Assembly: GCA_036703315.1 (NCBI GenBank)
Contig: DATNPH010000265.1
Span: 1 to 38,352, forward strand
From: DATNPH01 sp036703315
GTDB lineage: Bacteria > Cyanobacteriota > Cyanobacteriia > Cyanobacteriales > Coleofasciculaceae
Length of the DNA: 38,352 nt
Direction of reading: 5' to 3'
Of this stretch, positions 32,707 to 38,352 are shown one piece after another (the stretch's first letter is position 1; every line of letters begins with the position of its first letter). Made by a program: the position numbers and the translations under genes. The notes under the pieces were generated by a model that saw nothing but the letters and a program-made list of their open reading frames with translations, did no database searches and was not told where the DNA came from.

Positions 32707-32856
32707 TTGTGTTGATGCATACAGTATGCTTTAACACAAAATTCCGTCTTTGAGGAGAGAGGAACGTCACCACTATGTTGCTAGGTTAGCGAGTAACCAA
32801 AAAAAGATATTACTCCTCTCACCCTGCCCTCAACCTCGGCGGGGTGTTCTATTTTT
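32707..32856 (+). ncRNA. Candidate small RNA segment 2 (hairpin start, terminator end)
   Basis: The segment begins with a TTGTGTT/AACACAA hairpin whose inner GCAT/ATGC arms also pair (32707-32739). A purine-rich stretch (tttgaggagagaggaacg) follows, and the segment ends at a strong terminator (32820-32856). The order and parts of the sequence match segment 1 (AACACA, ttTGA, purine run, then TCAC), suggesting duplicated RNA genes. It is not coding in any frame of useful length. Confidence 0.35.
32820..32856 (+). terminator. Strong terminator in the zds-psaX gap
   Basis: A 9-bp stem (CACCCTGCC/GGCGGGGTG, one wobble) with a 9-nt loop is followed by TTCTATTTTTG. It is a good rho-independent terminator 500 bp from the nearest upstream coding stop. 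A weaker similar structure lies at 32429-32463 (CTGCCT/AGGCGG, then TGTTTTATTTTT). Confidence 0.8.
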
Positions 32857-32995
32857 GTTTCACTTCAGTAGGCGTCCAAGTTAATGCTCGCTATTGGATG
32901 TACCAAAAGAAGACAGCCGCGACAAGTCGTCACGACTGCTGCTATTGTGCGTAAATACAGCCTCAAAAACAATTCCTAAAGTTAGGCAGCAGAAA

Positions 32996-33139
32996 CTATT
33001 CGAGGATGTGGAAATAGAACGCGGCTACTACAAAATTGCCAAATAAAAGGACTAGCGCCCAGAATAGGCGAAAAGGATAGGGAAACTTGGCACCTGTTTT
33101 GGCAACCGGGGCATCATATTTCTTTGCTTGACTAGCCAT
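32996..33139 (-). CDS. psaX: Photosystem I subunit PsaX
   Basis: This 47-residue protein starts MASQAKKYDAPVAKTGAKFP and ends in one membrane helix (PYPFRLFWALVLLFGNFVVA, then AFYFHILE). It matches PsaX, the peripheral single-helix subunit seen in thermophilic and some other cyanobacterial photosystem I structures. The open frame extends 24 codons further upstream, but AGGAGAG about 7 bp before ATG 33139 marks the true start. Not all cyanobacteria carry psaX. Confidence 0.9.
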   Translation of the reverse strand: MASQAKKYDAPVAKTGAKFPYPFRLFWALVLLFGNFVVAAFYFHILE

Positions 33140-33451
33140 AGGATTCTCTCCTGGTTTTGATACTTTCTTAAAAAATAGTAAAGTTAAACCGTACCAAACA
33201 GCTATCCCCACAGGGCTGATTGATTGTGAAGATTTTTCTAGTTCTGGATTATCTCACCTGAAAACAGGGAGTAGGAAGTGGGGAAGAGACAGATTTCATT
33301 CCTTAGATTGGGCGCAATCGCGCATCGGGGCTATCTAGACAAGCAGTGGGCTACATAAAGACCTGAGATTGTTTGCTAGCTTAATGTCAGCTTTAAGTGG
33401 CAGATAGTCTTAGTATCGCTGCTTGGGGACGGTGCGCTTGCGCAATTGCGT
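33140..33451. other. Intergenic region between psaX and lipA
   Basis: This 312-bp region must hold the psaX promoter and the lipA 3' end, both minus-strand genes. No clear hairpin terminator, tRNA or small gene was seen. A small inverted repeat GCGCTTGCGC lies near 33432. Confidence 0.4.
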
Positions 33452-34402
33452 TTAAACACTCTCACCAGCGTGATACGAACTACGGACTAAGGGACCCGAA
33501 CGGACGTGAGCAAAGCCTAAGTCTCGTGCGATCGTGCCGAGTCGGTCAAATTCCTCAGGTGTCCAATATTTTTGGACTGGTAGGTGTTGTAGGGAGGGGC
33601 GCATATATTGTCCTAGAGTAAGGCGATCGCATCCTGCATTGCGCAAATCAACCATCGTCTCAATCACCTCAGCTTCGGTTTCACCATGTCCCAGCATCAA
33701 TCCTGACTTAGTGGGAATCGCAGGATTTAGTATTTTGACAAGGTGCAGGACATTAAGCGATCGCTCATATTGGGCACCCCGTCGCACCCGCCCCTGTAAG
33801 CGTCGTACTGTCTCAACATTGTGGTTATAACAAGCTGGGTAAGCATGCACTACTCTTGCCACCCGTTGGCGTTGCAAATCTACTGGCGTTTCTTCCCCAT
33901 CGCCTTTACCACCCCAAAAGTCAGCGGTCAGTACTTCAATCTGGGTTTTTGGGTTTAGTTTACGAATCGCATCCATTGTCACGGCAAACCAATTCGCCCC
34001 CTGATCTGGCAAATCATCTCGCGCCACTGAGGTCAGCACAACATAACGCAAACCCAACAGATACACCGCGTCAGCTATTTTTTGGGGTTCCTCTGGGTCA
34101 AGAGGCATTGGCGCATGTCCTTTGTCTACCTGGCAGAACGCACAAGCACGAGTACAAGTGGGCCCCATTAGCAAAAATGTGGCTGTCTTCTGGGCATAGC
34201 ACTCACCTCGGTTAGGACAGCGTCCTTCTTCACAGATAGTATGAATTTGTCGCTGTTTAATGATGCGCTGTACCGTTGAGAGTTCGCTGGCTTTGCCGAT
34301 TGGGCGTCGCAACCAGGTAGGTAGTGCTTCAATTTCTGTTCGCCACGGGTCTGGAGTAGACAAGCTGGTCACAGATTGGTCGATTTCGGTAGACAAATCC
34401 AT
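33452..34402 (-). CDS. lipA: Lipoyl synthase
   Basis: LipA is a radical SAM enzyme that inserts two sulfur atoms into protein-bound octanoyl groups to make lipoate, the cofactor of E2 and H proteins served by LpdA. The 316-residue protein has the auxiliary cluster motif CEEGRCPNRGEC (Cys57, Cys62, Cys68), the radical SAM motif CTRACAFC (Cys83, Cys87, Cys90) and the C-terminal RSSYHAGE with the serine ligand. Other motifs are KSGLMLGHGET and LTLGQYMRPS. A stretch GGKGDGEETPVDLQRQRVA (about 164-182) looks like a lineage-specific loop. Cyanobacteria often have two lipA copies; this could be either. Confidence 0.96.
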   Translation of the reverse strand: MDLSTEIDQSVTSLSTPDPWRTEIEALPTWLRRPIGKASELSTVQRIIKQRQIHTICEEGRCPNRGECYAQKTATFLLMGPTCTRACAFCQVDKGHAPMPLDPEEPQKIADAVYLLGLRYVVLTSVARDDLPDQGANWFAVTMDAIRKLNPKTQIEVLTADFWGGKGDGEETPVDLQRQRVARVVHAYPACYNHNVETVRRLQGRVRRGAQYERSLNVLHLVKILNPAIPTKSGLMLGHGETEAEVIETMVDLRNAGCDRLTLGQYMRPSLQHLPVQKYWTPEEFDRLGTIARDLGFAHVRSGPLVRSSYHAGESV

Positions 34403-34916
34403 TTCTAGTGATAACCTCTACGATAGAAATGTTAAAGCATTCAACTGTCGCTGTTGTTTTACCGAGTTTTTTTGCTCTTAACCAGTCATCCCAGATTAAT
34501 CTAGAATCAGGCACATAGTTTGCATTTGGGCTTGCGCTCACAAAGACAAAGAATTAAAAAATCGTGTCAACGGTTGTATCCGGGTTAACAGACAAGAGCG
34601 ATTCTGATATGTTGAGTGTTGGTTTGTCTTAGATGAATATAAAGTGACTTGTAAATTCAAGCTAGATACATTAGGTGCTGTACCTGGCTAGGGAGCTAGA
34701 AAGTAAGCATGAAGTATAAAGTATGAAGTATGAATTCCTCGTAATTGTCTCACCTAAGAGTGAGCGGCTAGATATTTTTTCATTTTTCACCCTTTATCCT
34801 TCAGCCTTTTTTTGATTCAGGCTTAATTTATTTATCGAGTCTTCATCTAGAATCAATAACCATCACTTAAAGAAACTGTAGTTTTTATTGAAATTATCTT
34901 TCTAAAGGAGTCAGTC
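34403..34916. other. Intergenic region with short-repeat tracts
   Basis: No supported gene lies in these 514 bp. Degenerate short tandem repeats occur near 34709-34733 (aagtataaagtatgaagtat) and, as pyrimidine-rich partner sequence, near 34775-34815. The two tracts are roughly complementary and could form a hairpin. The end of the region holds the promoter and ribosome-binding site of the response regulator. Confidence 0.5.
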
Positions 34917-35471
34917 GTGGCAAGTCATAAAATCCTGGTAATTGATGATAGTAAGGTCATCCGGATGCGAGTTAGAGAAATGTTGCCTGCGGGAAATTTT
35001 GAAGTCTTGGAAGCTAAAGATGGTATTGAAGGACTAAATTTAATTCGCCAGGAACGTCCAAACCTGATCATGTTAGACTTCCTCCTACCTAAAAAGAGCG
35101 GTTGGGAAGTCTTCCAGGAAATTCAAACTGATAGAGAACTCCAGACAATTCCTTTGGTATTGATGTCAGGTCGTAAGGAAGAAGTCACCGAGAAAATCAT
35201 TGAACCCTTCGATTATTTTGCCTTCGTTGAAAAGCCTTTTGAGAAGAAGCAGCTGGTTGATGCAATTAAGGAAGCAATGGGCAAGGCGAAAAGACGCCCC
35301 GTAACGGCGATGCCTGCGGCAGCAGTAACTTCAGCTTCTGCTGACTCTTCCGCTTCTGCTGGTGAGATTGCAGCACTGAATGAAAAAGTTGCAAAAATGC
35401 AGGCAGAAATTGATGGATTAAAGAAACAGCTAACTCAGCTAGTAACGTTCATCAAACAAAAATTGAAGTAG
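34917..35471 (+). CDS. Response regulator with C-terminal coiled coil (no DNA-binding domain)
   Basis: The 184-residue protein is a CheY-type receiver (1-125) with VIDDSKVIRMRVREML, phospho-acceptor Asp54 (IMLDFLLPKKSG), the switch serine in LVLMSGRKEE and Lys in VEKPFEKK. It is followed by an Ala/Ser-rich linker and a coiled coil (about 148-184, EIAALNEKVAKMQAEIDGLK). It has no output enzyme or HTH, so it probably works by protein binding, for instance in motility or a phosphorelay. The GTG start has AAAGGAG at 7-bp spacing. Confidence 0.92.
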   Translation: MASHKILVIDDSKVIRMRVREMLPAGNFEVLEAKDGIEGLNLIRQERPNLIMLDFLLPKKSGWEVFQEIQTDRELQTIPLVLMSGRKEEVTEKIIEPFDYFAFVEKPFEKKQLVDAIKEAMGKAKRRPVTAMPAAAVTSASADSSASAGEIAALNEKVAKMQAEIDGLKKQLTQLVTFIKQKLK

Positions 35472-35490
35472 CTCTTACATTGAACGAACT

Positions 35491-35556
35491 GGGGGAGTCC
35501 AGGTATGCCGACACGCTGAACCCGATAGGCAACAATATCGGGCTTATAGCTCCCCC
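35491..35556. terminator. Nested inverted repeats between convergent genes
   Basis: Outer arms GGGGGAG (35491-35497) and CTCCCCC (35550-35556) enclose a perfect inner hairpin CCCGATA/TATCGGG (35521-35542). The structure sits between the response regulator and the HTH-vWA gene and may end both transcripts, although no T-tract is present. Confidence 0.45.
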
Positions 35557-35572
35557 CTACCTTCACGAGACA

Positions 35573-36652
35573 CTAACATGCCGCATTAGACTCTGCCGTT
35601 GTCGTTTGGGCGATCGCTTTTTTCACAAACTCTGGATAACGCTGCCATACCCAACTTGGGAAAGCTAAAGGTAGCTCGTTCATCAGCTGCCGCTCTAAAA
35701 CATGAATAATGTCATCGGCTTCATTCACTAAATCAAACGCTACCACATCAAAAGGCATCTGCTGATTGATATTAAAATCTAGTTCCAGAAAGTAATCTAC
35801 ATTAATATCCTCACCCAATCCCAGCACTAAAAAAATAGCAGCCTTGGCGTCAGTAGTATGAGCACAGATGCTGGAGATGCAATCAACAAACTTTTGCACA
35901 TCATCAAACAAGCCGTCTGTATAGATAATGAAGAAAGCACCACGATTTTGAGGCTTGCCTTGGGCTAACCAGAGCTTCACACATTTCTCAAGATATGGAC
36001 TAATAAAAGTTTTGGTTTTAGGTCTATTTTCTTGGAATAAAATCGGTATCTGTCTCGAATTTCTGACAAAAACTGGCTCAGTTACTACTTCATTTTTACT
36101 AAAGAAATATATAGAAATTTCATCACAGATTTTCTGTCTTAACGTGCCTCGCTGCTCTTGCCCAACTGAGAGAATTTGACCAACATGTCCCTGAACTACT
36201 TCTTGAAGATACTGATAACGGGTTTGGTCACCTGTATCAGCGTCCTTTTGGGTCATGGAGCCACTTTGGTCGATCAGGATGAAGACATCACGATTGTAGA
36301 TGCTTGCAAACGGAGAGTCAGAGGTTAGGGTTACACTGTTACCGTTTACTTGCTTAGCTGGCTGAGAAACTTTTAACTCAGAAAGCTCTGCTTGACGACT
36401 TATTAGCTCAGGTTTGTATCGACTGAACAAAGCTAATAAGTCAGAACGCTTAGAACGGCGTTCATCGGGGAATTCATTTTTGATACCAAACGCCAGACAT
36501 ATTTTTTCAATGTGTTTTCTGACAGTGGCTTCCTCGATGTGCAGTGACTGAGCGATCGCTTTATCTGTCTCACCAGCCAGCATTTTCAGCAACACCTGTT
36601 GTCGGCGTCGTGTTAACCCCTCAACTGCTTCGGTGAACTTCTGTTGATTCAT
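35573..36652 (-). CDS. LuxR-type HTH fused to a von Willebrand factor A domain
   Basis: Residues about 12-56 form a LuxR/GerE-type helix-turn-helix (LTRRRQQVLLKMLAGETDKA, IAQSLHIEEATVRKHIEKI) followed by the cyanobacterial extension RRSKRSDLLALFSRYKPELI. Residues about 121-330 form a vWA domain with a complete metal-ion-dependent adhesion site: DQSGS (128-132), Thr215 region and YTDG (Asp246). This HTH extension is found in cyanobacterial multidomain signalling or conflict proteins, but no ATPase, caspase or MoxR partner is adjacent here. It could be a metal-dependent protein-binding regulator. Function is unknown. It is divergent from the NfeD-like gene across 134 bp. Confidence 0.85.
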   Translation of the reverse strand: MNQQKFTEAVEGLTRRRQQVLLKMLAGETDKAIAQSLHIEEATVRKHIEKICLAFGIKNEFPDERRSKRSDLLALFSRYKPELISRQAELSELKVSQPAKQVNGNSVTLTSDSPFASIYNRDVFILIDQSGSMTQKDADTGDQTRYQYLQEVVQGHVGQILSVGQEQRGTLRQKICDEISIYFFSKNEVVTEPVFVRNSRQIPILFQENRPKTKTFISPYLEKCVKLWLAQGKPQNRGAFFIIYTDGLFDDVQKFVDCISSICAHTTDAKAAIFLVLGLGEDINVDYFLELDFNINQQMPFDVVAFDLVNEADDIIHVLERQLMNELPLAFPSWVWQRYPEFVKKAIAQTTTAESNAAC

Positions 36653-36786
36653 GTTTCAAAGCCTATCGCCTCGTCTATGCACATCTGTGTACGAAATTTG
36701 TGAGTTGTGAGTCTTCATACACGAAGCCTGAGTGTGTATAAGTTTAACGCTTCAATAGAAGAACAGATACAAAAAGGGATTGACAA

Positions 36787-37068
36787 ATGTTACGTTTCTC
36801 TTCACACTCAAAGCTTGAAAAAATTTCTAAACCAGTTCCAGGAATCGTAGAACAGATAATTTCTCACGATTGCCCAGGACGTGTCCACTGGCAAGGAACT
36901 AGTTGGCCTGCTCGATTCTTTCAACCGGATTACAAGGAAGCTATTGCTCCTGGTGAACCCGTTAAGGTGATCGCAATTCAGGGCATTACTCTACTTGTGA
37001 TGCCCCTTAGCGTCGATTTACAGGCTAAATGGAAACCAACTATTGGATTTTACGGACTTTGGAACTAG
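36787..37068 (+). CDS. Stand-alone NfeD-like OB-fold protein
   Basis: The 93-residue protein contains GRVHWQGTSWPARFF and APGEPVKVIAIQGITLLVMP, the pattern of the soluble C-terminal OB domain of NfeD proteins, which elsewhere partner membrane proteases or flotillins. There is no membrane helix or protease domain here. The start MLRFSSHSKLEKISKPVPGI is preceded by a weak purine site only. It lies opposite the HTH-vWA gene and convergent with recR. Its partner is unknown. Confidence 0.75.
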   Translation: MLRFSSHSKLEKISKPVPGIVEQIISHDCPGRVHWQGTSWPARFFQPDYKEAIAPGEPVKVIAIQGITLLVMPLSVDLQAKWKPTIGFYGLWN

Positions 37069-37083
37069 CCTATATTCTCTAAT

Positions 37084-37683
37084 CTAGCTCACGTCTAGGT
37101 CACGGCGTCCTTCTAAAGCGCGTGCCAGAGTTACCTCATCGGCGTACTCTAAATCTCCACCCATGGGTAAGCCAAAAGCAATGCGAGTTACCCGTGTAAA
37201 CGGCTTTAACAGCTGACCAACATAAAGTGTAGTTGTCTCACCTTCTACACTGGGGCTGATTGCCATAATCACTTCTTTAATATCTTTCTTACTGACTCGT
37301 TGCACCAACTGATAGATGTGCAGCTGATCAGGACCAATTCCGTCCATCGGCGAGATGACGCCTCCGAGGACATGATATTTACCGCTATACTCGCGTGTTT
37401 TTTCCACGGCAATCACATCGCGGGAGTCAGCCACTACACAAATCGTGCTGCTGTCCCGGTTGGAGTTACGGCAGATTTCGCAGACAGGTTCAGCGGAAAG
37501 ATGAAAGCATACCTGACATAAGCCGACTTGCTTTTTCGCCTCTATTAAGGCTTGGGCTAGGGCTTTTACCTCGTCCTCTGGGCGCTTAAGAATATGTAGT
37601 GCCAAGCGTTGAGCGGTTTTGGAGCCAACTCCAGGCAAGCGTTGCAGTTGCTCGATGAGACGAGCTAATGGGCGTGTGTAAAC
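37084..37683 (-). CDS. recR: Recombination protein RecR, start codon not canonical
   Basis: RecR acts with RecO/RecF in gap repair. The zinc finger CQVCFHLSAEPVCEICRN, the TOPRIM segment VVADSRDVIAVEKTREYSGK, GGVISPMDGIGPDQLHI and FGLPMGGDLEYADEVTL are intact. Homology continues upstream on the same frame as VYTRPLARLIEQLQRLPGVG, where other RecR proteins begin with Met just before or at the Val. Here that codon is GTT and no ATG, GTG or TTG occurs up to the stop at 37702-37704. The only standard in-frame start is TTG 37638, which would remove the N-terminal helix of the HhH region. A good site (TAGGAG) lies just before AAAATCC, so a lost G from ATG is likely. Confidence 0.85.
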   Translation of the reverse strand, partial: VYTRPLARLIEQLQRLPGVGSKTAQRLALHILKRPEDEVKALAQALIEAKKQVGLCQVCFHLSAEPVCEICRNSNRDSSTICVVADSRDVIAVEKTREYSGKYHVLGGVISPMDGIGPDQLHIYQLVQRVSKKDIKEVIMAISPSVEGETTTLYVGQLLKPFTRVTRIAFGLPMGGDLEYADEVTLARALEGRRDLDVS

Positions 37684-38122
37684 CGTTGGATTTTCTCCTA
37701 GCTAGTTGTGTCTCTATAATAGCGAGGCAAAGCGATCGCGTTGTGGGAGTACTGAGCGATCGCGTACCACATATTTTTTGATGTCAAAATTTTTCATTCC
37801 AGTGGTTAGGATAGGTAGTTCCCGTAGCCATTGTGATGCAGAAGGTCATTTACAGGCTCTTCGTCGGCTAATTCCTGATGCTCAATTGGTGATTATGTTT
37901 GACCTCGATTTGAATAAAACGACCTCGGATTTGAATAAGCGGTGTCGCTTGGAAGCGGGACGAAATCTAACCTAGCTCTTTACAAAACGCGATCGCCTCT
38001 AACAGCGTTTTTCAAGCCAATCAACTACAGATCGCGCTTGTAGGGGCGTCCTCACTAAAGCTCCGGGGCTGTACGCCCTTAACTGTATTGCGCTGAATCG
38101 AAAACTGCTGTAAATACACAAC
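37684..38122. other. Region between recR and psbA with no supported gene
   Basis: Several HIP1 sites occur (near 37732, 37756, 37988). A frame at 37706-37975 (plus) is open but has no ribosome-binding site and no recognisable domain. An approximate 20-bp direct duplication (gacctcgatttgaataa / gacctcggatttgaataa) lies at about 37910-37938. Confidence 0.4.
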
Positions 38123-38153
38123 AAAAAAGCGCCCCCAGAGGAGACGCTTTTTT
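38123..38153 (-). terminator. Intrinsic terminator of psbA
   Basis: On the minus strand AAAAAAGCG and CGCTTTTTT form a perfect 9-bp stem extended by TCTCC/GGGGG pairs around a TCT loop, ending in a T-tract about 20 bp after the psbA stop. Confidence 0.92.
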
Positions 38154-38172
38154 ACTCAGTTAAAGCTAATGA

Positions 38173-38352
38173 TTAACCGTTGATAACAGGAGCAGTTAGA
38201 GCCACAGGAGCCGCTTCACCAGCCGCCAAATCGAGGGGGAAGTTGTGAGCATTACGCTCGTGCATCACTTCAAATCCCAAGTTGGCGCGGTTGAGCACAT
38301 CAGCCCAGGTGTTAATCACACGACCTTGTGAGTCGATGATTGACTGGTTGAA
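38173..38352 (-). CDS. psbA: Photosystem II D1 protein, C-terminal part (cut by window edge)
   Basis: The last 59 codons of D1 are present, corresponding to residues 302-360. They include the oxygen-evolving-centre ligands in MHERNAHNFPLDLA (His332, Glu333, His337, Asp342, Ala344) and the 16-residue C-terminal extension AGEAAPVALTAPVING removed by CtpA. Most cyanobacteria have several psbA copies, and this fragment does not contain residue 130, which would separate low-light from high-light forms. A strong terminator follows the stop. Confidence 0.97.
   Translation of the reverse strand, partial: FNQSIIDSQGRVINTWADVLNRANLGFEVMHERNAHNFPLDLAAGEAAPVALTAPVING

Noticed and set aside
34329..34541. 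70-codon frame across the lipA start on the minus strand
   Set aside because: It overlaps lipA in another frame and has no ribosome-binding site.
37706..37975. 89-codon frame between recR and psbA
   Set aside because: No ribosome-binding site, rich in HIP1-derived codons, no recognisable domain, and its end contains a short DNA duplication.

Overview
The window is cyanobacterial chromosome. It carries the 5' end of psbD at the left edge and the 3' end of psbA at the right edge, plus ycf4, psaX, rpaB, zeta-carotene desaturase, cruP and a CCB-type cytochrome b6 assembly gene. Palindromic GCGATCGC (HIP1) sites are scattered throughout, and heptameric short tandem repeats sit between many genes. 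The repeats, the LuxR-type-HTH/vWA fusion and the number of signalling genes suggest a filamentous or otherwise complex cyanobacterium. The species cannot be named from this sequence.

Layout. 1-3.5 kb: psbD (minus), then ycf4, a lipoprotein cyclophilin and a beta-ketoacyl-ACP synthase (plus). 3.7-4.8 kb: a histidine kinase with an N-terminal cyclic-nucleotide-binding domain. 5-9.2 kb: the most unusual block, three related genes encoding glycine-zipper membrane proteins followed by 6 to 15 amphipathic repeats of exactly 18 residues (54 bp), with a decayed BON-like fragment between the first two. 9.5-14 kb: cruP, a membrane adenylate cyclase and a TIGR01777-type epimerase. 14.2-21.6 kb: murA, tRNA-Leu(CAG), an rRNA/tRNA methyltransferase, a small acidic protein, lpdA, trpC, a small conserved protein and a class V aminotransferase. 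21.7-24.5 kb: DUF2949 and DUF192 proteins, an NblR-like response regulator and a small coiled-coil protein.

24.6-25.6 kb holds a clear c-di-AMP (ydaO/yuaA) riboswitch followed by a long leader and small reading frames. A 97-bp foldback repeat comes next. 25.9-32.3 kb: DUF456, CCB-type factor and rpaB on the minus strand; radA, an FHA protein, zds and an SRPBCC protein on the plus strand. 32.3-33 kb: a gene-poor stretch with several terminator-like hairpins and two similar hairpin-led segments, perhaps small RNAs. 33-38.3 kb: psaX, lipA, a single-domain response regulator, an HTH-vWA protein opposite an NfeD-like protein, a recR without a normal start codon, and psbA.

Functional themes are photosystem assembly and regulation (psbA, psbD, ycf4, psaX, CCB, rpaB, NblR-like), carotenoid and lipoate metabolism, and nucleotide second messengers (adenylate cyclase, cNMP-binding kinase, c-di-AMP riboswitch). 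The best candidate for an undescribed system is the three-gene 18-residue-repeat family at 4969-9218. The riboswitch leader and the 32.3-33 kb non-coding block come next.
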